From: JBBAFM01 sp041655415
Lineage (GTDB): Bacteria; Bacillota; Clostridia; Peptostreptococcales; JAAYPU01
Assembly (NCBI GenBank): GCA_964429195.1
Contig: CAYSBC010000048.1
Span: 1-13,099, forward strand
Direction: 5' to 3'
Length of the DNA: 13,099 bases
Part shown: in pieces, positions 6,033-12,566 of the stretch
How the letters are laid out: each line of letters opens with the position of its first letter
Position numbering within the stretch: position 1 is the stretch's first letter
The notes under the pieces: model-generated
Told to the model about the DNA's origin: nothing
What the model saw: the letters and a program-made list of their open reading frames with translations, nothing else
The model's database searches: none
Position numbers and translations under genes: made by a program

Positions 6033-6805
6033 ATGTCCTTAATAAATGTTTCAAATCTAACTTTTTCATATGAAGGAAGTTATGATAATATTTTCGAAAA
6101 TGTAAGCTTTCAAATAGATACAGATTGGAAACTCGGTTTTATTGGAAGAAATGGACGAGGTAAAACTACTTTCTTAAATCTACTGCTTGGAAAATATGCG
6201 TATTCCGGCAACATAAGCTCTACAGCTAAATTGGAGTATTTTCCTTATGATGTGGAAGATAAGAGTCTATGTACAATTGATGTAATGAAGAGTATTTGTA
6301 CGGAATGTATGGATTGGGAGATTTTTCGGGAAGTAGCATGGCTTGATGTTCAAGAGGATACTTTATATCGTCCCTTTAACACCTTGTCAAATGGTGAGCA
6401 AACAAAAGTCCTTCTTGCAGCTTTATTCCTTGTATCCAGTTGTTTCTTGCTTATTGATGAACCTACAAATCATCTTGACATGGATGGGCGTCATGCAGTA
6501 CAAAACTACTTGAAACGCAAGAAGGGATCTGGTCCGACAAAGTAGAAAAAAGCAAATATAGAACAACAAATTCTGGTTCAAAATTGGATAAGGGTTATAT
6601 TGGGCATAAGGCTGCAAAAGCGATGAAACGTGCGAAAAATATTGAGTCAAGACAGGAAGAAGCTATTTCGCAAAAGTCTCAGGATGTTTTTTCACGGATT
6701 CAAATCGAAAAGGTGATTTTGGAATATTGTCCTACCCTCTTGTTTCTGGAGCATGAGGATGCTTTTTGCAATAACATTTGCACGGTAAATATTAATTTAG
6801 GATAG
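6033..6805 (+). pseudogene. ABC-F ribosomal-protection-type ATPase (Lsa/Vga-like), broken by two internal deletions
   Basis: The family are cytoplasmic twin-ATPase proteins that displace ribosome-bound lincosamides, pleuromutilins or streptogramins; intact members are about 490-500 aa. Here the N-terminal ATPase is nearly complete: Walker A GRNGRGKT (38-45), signature LSNGE (118-122), Walker B FLLIDEPTNHLD (138-149). It breaks at LKRKKG and frame 1 ends at 6545. From about 6530 another frame resumes with the inter-domain linker (WSDKVEKSKY, then GYIGHKAAKAMKRAKNIE). That jumps at about 6684-6690 to the extreme C-terminus of the second ATPase (DVFSRIQIEKV, then FLEHEDAFC with the switch His), ending at a TAG at 6803-6805. 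By family memory the missing parts are roughly 70 residues of the first ATPase domain and some 180 of the second. No functional ABC-F can be made. The start has a good AAAGGAAGG site, and the leader attenuator is intact. Confidence 0.85.
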
Positions 6806-6847
6806 GGGTTAGATTCTGAAATTTAATAAAAGTGTGCCCTTAATACA

Positions 6848-6876
6848 TTGTCATAGAATAGGATTCGCTATATAAT
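6848..6876 (+). promoter_or_regulatory. Sigma-A promoter of the UDG-like / rsgA / exonuclease III run
   Basis: TTGTCA (6848-6853) and TATAAT (6871-6876) with a 17-bp spacer make the best promoter in the window after the two iron-type ones. The predicted start is near 6883, giving a leader of about 30 nt with the ribosome site TAGGAG before the ATG at 6912. Confidence 0.8.
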
Positions 6877-6911
6877 TTAAACATCTAGTAAAATAGGAGT
6901 GAAAAATCGAA

Positions 6912-7511
6912 ATGCCGAATAGGACAATATTTAATGATATTAAACAGGAAATAATGGATGACAACATGAATGATTCCTATACAAGAAAGGGAATTCCACC
7001 TTTATTTAAAGTATCTAAAGATGCTCGTATGGCTATAGTGGGACAAGCACCGGGACGAAAAGCAGAAGAAACTCGTCTGTTTTGGAACGATTTAAGTGGT
7101 GACCGCCTAAGAGAATGGATGGGTCTATCCCGTGAAGAATTTTATAGAACTGATCGCATAGCTCACCTACCTATGGATTTCTATTATCCGGGTAAAGCTT
7201 CACAAGGGGACGCACCACCTCGAAAAGGATTTGCAGAAAAATGGCATCCAAGATTACTGGAGGAAATGCCAAATATTCAGACAATACTTCTCATTGGAAA
7301 TTATGCGCAAAAATATTATCTAGATAAAGGTAGAGAAAGAAACCTAACTGAAACAGTTAAAAATTTCAAAAACTATTTGCCGAGATATTTACCTTTGGTT
7401 CATCCTTCACCCTTAAATATAGGTTGGTTTAAACGAAACCCTTGGTTTGAAAGTGATGTTTTGCCGGTGCTGAAGGAAATAGTGAAAAATTCCCTAAAAG
7501 AGGAAATCTAG
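6912..7511 (+). CDS. Uracil-DNA glycosylase superfamily protein
   Basis: This 199-aa protein carries the two hallmark motifs of the UDG fold. One is a glycine-rich uracil-pocket loop, GQAPG (44-48), leading into RKAEETRLFWND. The other is a C-terminal HPSPLNIGW loop (164-172), which in family 1 enzymes inserts into the minor groove and carries the catalytic His. A conserved central LLIGNYAQKYYL strand-helix lies at 126-137. The water-activating Asp of family 1 (GQDPYH) is not present in the first motif, as in several other UDG families, so the exact family and base specificity are open. The likely role is base-excision repair of uracil or deaminated bases. The ATG follows TAGGAG by about 10 bp. 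It is first in a run with rsgA (30 bp gap) and exonuclease III, a plausible partner acting on the abasic sites it would make. Confidence 0.82.
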   Translation: MPNRTIFNDIKQEIMDDNMNDSYTRKGIPPLFKVSKDARMAIVGQAPGRKAEETRLFWNDLSGDRLREWMGLSREEFYRTDRIAHLPMDFYYPGKASQGDAPPRKGFAEKWHPRLLEEMPNIQTILLIGNYAQKYYLDKGRERNLTETVKNFKNYLPRYLPLVHPSPLNIGWFKRNPWFESDVLPVLKEIVKNSLKEEI

Positions 7512-7541
7512 TCCAGGGAGATGTGTTTCGGAGGACGAATA

Positions 7542-8621
7542 ATGACTTTAAATTTATATGAATACGGACTTGATGATTATTTTATAAAGGAAGCGGTAAT
7601 ATATACGAACTTGTTTATAGCACGCGTTACTGAGCAACACCGTGAACATTACAAAGTAATGACAGAATACGGTGAGCTGAACGCTGTTGTTTCAGGAAAA
7701 CTTGCTTATCGCGCAGATGGCAAAGTCGACTTTCCGGCGGTTGGTGATTGGGTGATGATTGACAGAGTGGACGAAAACAGTGGGCATGCCGTGATACACC
7801 ACATACTAAACCGTAGAAGCAGATTTATTCGCAAATCTGCAGGCACGGCAAATGAGGAACAGATTGTCGCTGCAAATATTGACACCATCTTTATCTGTAT
7901 GTCACTCAATGCCGACTTCAATCTTAGACGATTGGAAAGATATCTGACGATTGCATGGGACAGCATGGCAACCCCGGTAGTTGTTTTGACGAAATCCGAT
8001 TTGTGTGAGGATGCAAAGCTAAAACTGGACGAAGTAATATCTGTGGTCATTGGCGTGGATGTAGTGGTCTGCTCTGCTGAAAACTCCGATGGCTTGGATA
8101 GGATTTTAGCCTATGCCCAGCCTGGAAAAACTATTGCTCTTATTGGCTCATCAGGTGTCGGTAAGTCAACGCTTATTAATCGTCTGATGGGTCAGGATAT
8201 TCTTGCTACAAAGCAAATTCGCGGGGATGATGACAAAGGCAGACATGCTACCACCCATCGTCAATTGCTTTTACTCCCAAATGGGGGAATCGCAATTGAC
8301 ACCCCCGGTATGCGTGAGCTTCAAATTTTCACAGGTAAGCTTTTCAAAACCTTCGAGGACATAGATGAACTTGCCTTAGGATGTAAATATAAGAACTGTG
8401 CCCATAACAATGAACCTGGCTGCGCTGTAAGACAGGCGATTAAAAACGGAATGCTTTCGGAAAAACGTTTTGAGAGCTATCAAAAGTTACAACGTGAGAT
8501 GTCTTATGAGGGGCTAAATGCTCGTCAGCGAGAGGATGAAAAGATCAACCGTATGTTTGGAAGCAAGGCAGAAATGAAGCAAGCATTCCAGCAAATAAAA
8601 AGAAATAAAAAACAGTTTTAA
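7542..8621 (+). CDS. rsgA: Small-subunit ribosome maturation GTPase RsgA
   Basis: RsgA (YjeQ/YloQ) is a circularly permuted GTPase that checks late 30S subunit assembly. The 359-aa product has an N-terminal OB-fold region (about 25-95). The permuted GTPase follows: G4 TKSD at 150-153, the Ser-Ala G5 loop near 175, G1 GSSGVGKS at 202-209, G2 in GRHATTH and G3 DTPG at 253-256. The C-terminal zinc knuckle has Cys281, Cys286, His288 and Cys294 (CKYKNCAH, then EPGC), and a basic helical tail follows. I chose ATG 7542 over the in-frame ATG at 7521 because GGAGGA (7530-7535) lies just before it and the family starts here. At 359 aa it is longer than the roughly 290-300 aa of most Firmicute RsgA proteins, so it may be a second or alternative copy. 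It is probably co-transcribed with the UDG-like gene 30 bp upstream. Confidence 0.93.
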   Translation: MTLNLYEYGLDDYFIKEAVIYTNLFIARVTEQHREHYKVMTEYGELNAVVSGKLAYRADGKVDFPAVGDWVMIDRVDENSGHAVIHHILNRRSRFIRKSAGTANEEQIVAANIDTIFICMSLNADFNLRRLERYLTIAWDSMATPVVVLTKSDLCEDAKLKLDEVISVVIGVDVVVCSAENSDGLDRILAYAQPGKTIALIGSSGVGKSTLINRLMGQDILATKQIRGDDDKGRHATTHRQLLLLPNGGIAIDTPGMRELQIFTGKLFKTFEDIDELALGCKYKNCAHNNEPGCAVRQAIKNGMLSEKRFESYQKLQREMSYEGLNARQREDEKINRMFGSKAEMKQAFQQIKRNKKQF

Positions 8622-8653
8622 GGAAGAAAATAGAAAAGGGGGAGGGATTAGCA

Positions 8654-9481
8654 TTGAAATTTATTTCTTGGAATATTGATTCCTTAAATGCAGCATTAAC
8701 GGGCGAATCAGCCCGTGCTTTATTAACGCAAAAGGTATTAAAAACGATTAAAGAACATGAACCGGATATTATTGCTTTGCAAGAAACAAAATTGTCAAGC
8801 AATGGTCTTACTAAAAAGCAATTAGAAATTTTAGAAGGAGAATTCCCTGGCTATGAAATTGTTCAGAACAATTCAGTGGAACCGGCACGCAAGGGCTATG
8901 CAGGGACCATGTTTTTATATAAGAAGCATCTGACACCATCCTTTACATTTCCGGCAATCGGAGCACCAGGCACGATGGATTTGGAAGGTCGAATCATTAC
9001 ATTGGAATTTGATCATTTCTACGTAACGCAGGTCTATACACCCAATGCAGGGCAAAACTTGGATCGATTGGAAGAGCGTCAAATTTGGGATGCAAAATAT
9101 GCTGATTACCTGGCAGACTTGGATAAAAAGAAAGTGGTTATTGCAACAGGTGACTTTAACGTAGCCCATCGAGAAATTGACTTGGCCAACCCTCAAAGTA
9201 ACCGCCGTTCGGCTGGTTTTACAGATGAAGAACGTCAAGGCTTCACAAGTCTTTTAGCAAAAGGTTTTACAGATACCTTTCGCTTTATTCATGGTGATGT
9301 GGAAGGCATCTATTCTTGGTGGGGTCAGCGCGTAAAAACGAGTAAAATTAATAATTCTGGCTGGAGGATAGATTATTGGCTGGTAAGTGATCGTATAGCC
9401 AATAAGGTACTTCAATCGGAAATGCTTGATTCGGGTCCCAGACAAGACCACACGCCCATATTATTAGAAATCGATCTTTAA
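8654..9481 (+). CDS. xth: Exonuclease III / AP endonuclease
   Basis: This 275-aa Mg-dependent nuclease cleaves DNA 5' to abasic sites and degrades 3' ends. All endonuclease/exonuclease/phosphatase-fold catalytic positions are visible: Asn7 in SWN, Glu44 in LQETK, Tyr128 in VYTPN, Asp167 and Asn169 in GDFN, Asp240 in GWRIDYWLVS and the terminal Asp265-His266 in DHTP. The SWWGQR segment before GWRIDY is the expected DNA-binding region of the ExoA/Xth branch. Translation starts at TTG 8654, 7 bp after a strong GGGGAGGGA site. The gene follows rsgA by 32 bp without an obvious promoter of its own and is probably in the operon driven from 6848. Its TAA ends one base before the stop of the convergent gene. 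Confidence 0.95.
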   Translation: MKFISWNIDSLNAALTGESARALLTQKVLKTIKEHEPDIIALQETKLSSNGLTKKQLEILEGEFPGYEIVQNNSVEPARKGYAGTMFLYKKHLTPSFTFPAIGAPGTMDLEGRIITLEFDHFYVTQVYTPNAGQNLDRLEERQIWDAKYADYLADLDKKKVVIATGDFNVAHREIDLANPQSNRRSAGFTDEERQGFTSLLAKGFTDTFRFIHGDVEGIYSWWGQRVKTSKINNSGWRIDYWLVSDRIANKVLQSEMLDSGPRQDHTPILLEIDL

Positions 9482-9482
9482 T

Positions 9483-10622
9483 TTATAAATCGCCTTGTCC
9501 TACATTCTTCACATGAAGTCTTTTATTTACGAATTCTTTTATAAGGGTATAAAAAATAGTTCCTAAAGGTACAAAAAGTATGATTCCAAGTATCCCAAAC
9601 AAACTGCCACCAAGGGTAATTGAAACTAAGACCCATATAGATGGAAGACCTACTGTCCTTCCTGCAACATGTGGATAGATAAGATTGCCTTCTACTTGCT
9701 GTATGATTAAAAACATCACCACAAACCAAAATCCCATTTGTACATCTTCAACTAGGATTAACAGGGTACCAATGATAGCACCGATAAATGCACCGACTAT
9801 AGGTATGAATGAGGTTATTCCAATTAGGATACTAATGACAAGGGCAAAGGGAAAGGCGAATATTTTCATAACTATAAAGAACATGGTGCCAATAATAATG
9901 GCTTCTAGCAGCTGGCCTGAAAGGAAGTTGCTAAAAGCGTTGTTAGTTAAGTTAACGAGATAGACTAATTTGCTATGAACATTTTTTGGGAATAGAGCTA
10001 TGGATAGTTTTTTTACTTGACTCATTAATTTTTCTTTTTGAAGCAATAAATAAATAGAAAAGACAAAGCCAATCACTGTAGACGCAATGGATCCTACTAC
10101 AGATGTGGCTACATTAAAGGTGGATAACAACCAATCCGATGCTCTATCAGTTAAAAGATTGAAGCCTTGTTGTTCTAAATCTTCCCAAGTCAAATTAATA
10201 CTGTCTATAAGGTTGCCAATATATTTGTTCTCTGTGAAGGTTGTTGTTTCAAACCAATTGATAAAATTATCCCATGCCTGTGGGGCCTGTTTTATTAATT
10301 GTTGAATGGAGTTATATAATTCTGGAACAACGATAAACAAGACTATAAATACGATAAAGATGAATAGGAATAAGGTGAACACATAGCTAATAGGTCTTTG
10401 AATCTTCCTAGGCAATTTCTTTAAAAATGTTTTTTCAAAGAAACGCATAGGAACGTTCATCACAAAAGCTATGGCTATACCTATAATAAATGGGGTTGCA
10501 ATAGAAATGACCAACATGAATAATCCCCATAAGGTATTGAGATTAAGCAATGCCCACGCGAGAATTACTCCAAAAGCTATTAAAATAAAAGCATTTTTAA
10601 AATGGTGAAATCCTGTTTTCAT
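9483..10622 (-). CDS. AI-2E family (PerM/YtvI-type) membrane transporter
   Basis: This 379-aa polytopic membrane protein of the AI-2E transporter/PerM family has two hydrophobic segments near the N-terminus and one around residues 80-105. A polar extracytoplasmic-type loop follows (about 110-190, with SIQQLIKQAPQAW and a Trp/Asp-rich stretch). The family's most conserved block is the C-terminal helices, including ISILIGITSFIPIVGAFIGA and the IIQQVEGNLIYPHVAG motif near 305-320, which is diagnostic. Members have been linked to autoinducer-2 export and, in several bacteria, to Na+/H+ antiport; the substrate here cannot be told. The ATG is preceded on the minus strand by AGGAAGGG, and a promoter lies about 75 bp upstream. 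The gene is monocistronic and converges on exonuclease III with no room for a terminator. Confidence 0.9.
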   Translation of the reverse strand: MKTGFHHFKNAFILIAFGVILAWALLNLNTLWGLFMLVISIATPFIIGIAIAFVMNVPMRFFEKTFLKKLPRKIQRPISYVFTLFLFIFIVFIVLFIVVPELYNSIQQLIKQAPQAWDNFINWFETTTFTENKYIGNLIDSINLTWEDLEQQGFNLLTDRASDWLLSTFNVATSVVGSIASTVIGFVFSIYLLLQKEKLMSQVKKLSIALFPKNVHSKLVYLVNLTNNAFSNFLSGQLLEAIIIGTMFFIVMKIFAFPFALVISILIGITSFIPIVGAFIGAIIGTLLILVEDVQMGFWFVVMFLIIQQVEGNLIYPHVAGRTVGLPSIWVLVSITLGGSLFGILGIILFVPLGTIFYTLIKEFVNKRLHVKNVGQGDL

Positions 10623-10694
10623 GTATACCCTTCCTAATTGATTTCATTTATGGATATAAGAGACTATATTTTTTACATATTTGCTTGTAATAAT

Positions 10695-10723
10695 ATCATA
10701 TTAATCCAATAGAGTATAGACAA
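10695..10723 (-). promoter_or_regulatory. Minus-strand promoter of the AI-2E family gene
   Basis: Read on the minus strand, TTGTCT (10718-10723) and TATGAT (10695-10700) are separated by 17 bp. Transcription would start near 10688 and read through a 65-nt leader to the ATG at 10622. Its -35 box lies only 5 bp from the -10 box of the divergent plus-strand promoter, so the two probably compete. Confidence 0.6.
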
Positions 10724-10725
10724 AT

Positions 10726-10734
10726 TGATATAAT
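10726..10734 (+). promoter_or_regulatory. Plus-strand extended -10 promoter facing the ABC relic
   Basis: TGATATAAT is the same 9-bp extended -10 element seen before the ABC-F gene at 5944. No -35 match is present. The predicted start is near 10741, immediately before the alternative hairpins at 10748-10803. Confidence 0.45.
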
Positions 10735-10747
10735 CAGAGCCAGCTTT

Positions 10748-10803
10748 TACCTGTTTTGGGATTGAACAATCTACCACAAGGGTGTGATTAACAGGTAGAT
10801 TTT
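10748..10803 (+). promoter_or_regulatory. Two mutually exclusive hairpins: candidate attenuator in the leader of the ABC relic
   Basis: Stem 1 pairs TACCTGTT (10748-10755) with AACAGGTA (10790-10797). Stem 2 pairs AATCTACC (10768-10775) with GGTAGATT (10794-10801) and runs into four T (10800-10803). The 3' arms share GGTA (10794-10797), so only one stem can form at a time: an antiterminator/terminator layout. It matches no riboswitch class I recognise. The 10804-10905 stretch after it shows nothing else I can support. Confidence 0.45.
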
Positions 10804-10905
10804 ACAATAACTTAATCTAATACAAACAAATGAATGATACAATGCTATGCGGATAATTGTAAGAAATATCCTGAGAAATTTGATTAAGGTAGAGGGGTGG
10901 AGCAA

Positions 10906-11102
10906 TTGAGCTGGTTAACGATTAAAAATGATTTCAAAATGCAGATAATTTAATTAAAAAAATAGGTATATTAAGTATAGCAAATCATGATATTAAAAAG
11001 GTTTCAGGTGGTCAGCTGCAACGAGCGGCAATTTGCCGGGCGCTGATCAATAAGTCGGACATTTTATTCTGTGATGAACCTACTGGTGCGCAACTAGTTT
11101 GA
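10906..11102 (+). pseudogene. Relic of an ABC transporter ATPase (LolD/MacB-type), truncated at both ends
   Basis: From about 10932 to a TGA at 11100-11102 the frame reads ADNLIKKIGILSIANHDIKK, then VSGGQLQRAAICRALINKSD, then ILFCDEPTGA. This is the signature motif, its following helix and the Walker B of an ATPase of the kind paired with FtsX-like permeases (MacB, BceA and similar). Walker A, the Q-loop and everything after the D-loop are missing; the homology stops abruptly after EPTGA at 11090. Just upstream, out of frame, a TTG at 10906 with AGGGGTGG before it opens the short peptide LSWLTIKNDFKMQII, resembling the first residues of an FtsX-type permease. This could be another remnant of the same system, but that part is weak. 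The leader attenuator upstream suggests the lost system was once conditionally expressed. Confidence 0.75.
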
Positions 11103-11215
11103 AGTGGTTGGGTGTTTCAGATGTAAAAAAGTTGGGTGTTGGCTTATTGGAAGGCGTTTTCTGGAATGAACTGAAGGATGCATCAGGCAATCTCGAAAAA
11201 AGAATAGAAACATGC

Positions 11216-11239
11216 AATAATAGTAACACTACTATTATT
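11216..11239 (+). repeat. Inverted repeat upstream of ferritin
   Basis: AATAATAGT (11216-11224) and ACTATTATT (11231-11239) are perfect 9-bp arms with a 6-bp centre, ending 9 bp before the GGAGGA ribosome site of the ferritin gene. It could be an operator or an mRNA hairpin affecting translation. It does not fit the GTTAG-N6-CTAAC sites, nor the Fur (GATAAT-N-ATTATC) or PerR (TTATAAT-N-ATTATAA) consensus. Confidence 0.5.
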
Positions 11240-11260
11240 GAAAGGATTGGAGGAAATTTT

Positions 11261-11740
11261 ATGAGCAAATTATATGATAATTTAAATGAACAAATGAATT
11301 TTGAATTGGAATCTGCCTACATTTATGCCACAATGTCTGCATACTTAGATGAGCAGAATATGAAGGGTATGACCCATTTTATGGATGAGCAAGTAAAAGA
11401 GGAAGTATCTCATGCTGAAAGAATAAAAAATTTCCTGCAGGAAACAGGATACGGTGTAAAATATCGTCCCTTAGATCCTGGAGATGGACAATTCGATTCT
11501 ATTGAAGCAGTATTTAAAAAGGCCCTTGCCCATGAAAAGGTGGTAACATCGCGCATTCATGATTTAGTAAAGGAAGCAAGAGAAGAAGCTGACCAAAGAG
11601 TACTTAATCTGCTTGCATGGTTTGTAGATGAACAGATTGAAGAAGAGGATACCTTTGGTGTCCTTGCAGAGAGACTGGAAAGAATTAATGGTCAATGGAA
11701 TGGTTTATATATACTGGATAAAGAGCTTTCTGCTAGATAA
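11261..11740 (+). CDS. ftnA: Ferritin (bacterial FtnA type)
   Basis: This 159-aa protein is a non-heme ferritin that forms a 24-subunit shell and oxidises and stores iron. It is full length, with the four-helix bundle and all ferroxidase ligands aligned to E. coli FtnA: Glu15 (E17), Tyr22 (Y24), Glu47/Glu48 (E49/E50), His51 (H53), Glu92 (E94), Glu124 (E126), Gln125 (Q127) and Glu128 (E130). The motifs NEQMN, EEVSHAER and FVDEQIEEE are clear. The ATG follows GGAGGA by 7 bp. The frame stays open upstream to 11099, but nothing in that 54-codon stretch looks like ferritin and the ATG has the only good ribosome site. I see no convincing sigma-A promoter in the 158 bp between the ABC relic and the ATG. 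No iron-type operator lies upstream, so it is not an obvious member of the regulon at 826-5111. Confidence 0.95.
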   Translation: MSKLYDNLNEQMNFELESAYIYATMSAYLDEQNMKGMTHFMDEQVKEEVSHAERIKNFLQETGYGVKYRPLDPGDGQFDSIEAVFKKALAHEKVVTSRIHDLVKEAREEADQRVLNLLAWFVDEQIEEEDTFGVLAERLERINGQWNGLYILDKELSAR

Positions 11741-11755
11741 GCAATCCAAACCAAG

Positions 11756-11902
11756 CCTTATATAAATATCATAATTCACCGTGCAGGTGAGGGGGCATCT
11801 TATGATGGGTTAAAACCTTCCGGAACTGTGCTTGAACAGGTAGTTGCATATGGATCACAGTTATATTGTAGCTATTCATGCTATGGCATTAAAACTCGAT
11901 GA
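11756..11902 (+). other. Open frame after ferritin, possible coding relic
   Basis: Directly after the ferritin TAA the same frame stays open for 53 codons to a TGA at 11900-11902. It reads PYINIIIHRAGEGASYDGLK and then PSGTVLEQVVAYGSQ. The composition looks protein-like, but there is no start codon or ribosome site and I do not recognise it. It may be a decayed gene fragment or chance. Confidence 0.2.
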
Positions 11903-11909
11903 TTAGTAA

Positions 11910-11938
11910 AATAGCCAGCTTAAAATAAGCTGGCTATT
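11910..11938. terminator. Strong bidirectional intrinsic terminator between ferritin and the convergent ABC genes
   Basis: AATAGCCAGCTTA (11910-11922) and TAAGCTGGCTATT (11926-11938) form a perfect 13-bp stem with a 3-nt loop. On the minus strand the stem runs directly into four U, and on the plus strand into UAUUUGAUUUG. It therefore serves the minus-strand permease best and ferritin as well. Confidence 0.85.
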
Positions 11939-11963
11939 TGATTTGCCTGAAAACAGGGACCGC

Positions 11964-12566
11964 TTAAGCCTTTATCGGAACTTGCGAGATGATGCGAGGA
12001 AGAATGAGTAATAATACAATTAATAGCAGTATTACAATCCCTAATGTGGCTAAATCGGATAATGCAAGCATTTCGGGTACTGTACTAATAGTCTGAAACA
12101 TCCCTATAGCACCTAATATCCCAGGTATTGCCGTATACCCTTTCCCAAATTGAAAACCCACTACAGCAGTCCAGCCTATGAGAAACAGTAGAGGCATTTC
12201 CAGATAATGCGTCATTGCAGATGGTAGCAAAATGCTATCATGGAAAATTGATGAGGCTAAAACCGGTATGAGCAGAAACAATGACACAATGCTTATGGAT
12301 CCTGTGCATGCCCAAAAGAATTGCTTTCTGGTCAAGCCCTGTGCCACAAAGAATCTTGTAGCGGTTAATGGGTAAATAATCCCCATGACCAGAAGATATA
12401 TTTTAGGAGCAAACATCATGGTACTCGATATCCATGAAGCATCATCATTTATAATAAAAGAAAACAATATAAAAAGTATAGCCATTACCAAGGCATAGAT
12501 GCCTAAAAACCAACATGTGTTCTTAGCCTGTATAGGTAATAGAAGTTTCAAAGCATTTTTAGTCAT
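11964..12566 (-). CDS. ABC transporter membrane subunit, YtrC/YtrD-like, unknown substrate
   Basis: This 200-aa hydrophobic protein has about six predicted membrane segments (roughly residues 18-40, 52-70, 84-106, 122-142, 145-162 and 172-193) and a short basic N-terminus. A polar TRFFVAQGLTRKQFFWA stretch between the second and third segments resembles the cytoplasmic coupling loop of ABC-2-like permeases. It starts at the ATG at 12566, right after GGAGGG in the end of the ATPase gene, and overlaps that gene by 8 bp, so the two are translationally coupled. The partner ATPase looks like the YtrB group, whose operons are often run by a GntR-type repressor and respond to cell-wall-active antibiotics; such a regulator would lie outside the window. 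Family assignment rests on context and topology more than on motifs. A perfect terminator stem follows 26 bp downstream. Confidence 0.7.
   Translation of the reverse strand: MTKNALKLLLPIQAKNTCWFLGIYALVMAILFILFSFIINDDASWISSTMMFAPKIYLLVMGIIYPLTATRFFVAQGLTRKQFFWACTGSISIVSLFLLIPVLASSIFHDSILLPSAMTHYLEMPLLFLIGWTAVVGFQFGKGYTAIPGILGAIGMFQTISTVPEMLALSDLATLGIVILLLIVLLLILPRIISQVPIKA

Noticed and set aside
5596..6069. 157-aa open frame on the minus strand
   Set aside because: It lies antisense over the DUF2249 gene, the ABC-F leader and the ABC-F start, has no ribosome site, and its composition is that of a shadow frame.
9685..9963. 92-aa plus-strand open frame within the AI-2E family gene
   Set aside because: Antisense shadow of a well-supported membrane protein gene, with no ribosome site.
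10748..10803. T-box or known riboswitch
   Set aside because: There is no T-box consensus and no recognisable class-specific core, and the element is only about 55 nt long. It is kept as an unclassified attenuator candidate only.
11099..11127. Ferritin promoter TTGAAG-17 bp-TGTAAA
   Set aside because: The -10 hexamer is too far from consensus, and a second equally weak pair (TTGGCT-17 bp-TGGAAT) exists nearby; neither can be supported.
11107..11140. Direct repeat GTTGGGTGTT at 11107-11116 and 11131-11140
   Set aside because: Two 10-bp copies of simple G/T sequence 24 bp apart, with no third copy or link to a known operator.
11099..11260. N-terminal extension of ferritin from TTG 11099
   Set aside because: Ferritins of this type start at the MSKLYDNLNEQ position, where a strong GGAGGA site lies. 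The extension has no ferritin-like sequence and its start is at the relic breakpoint.
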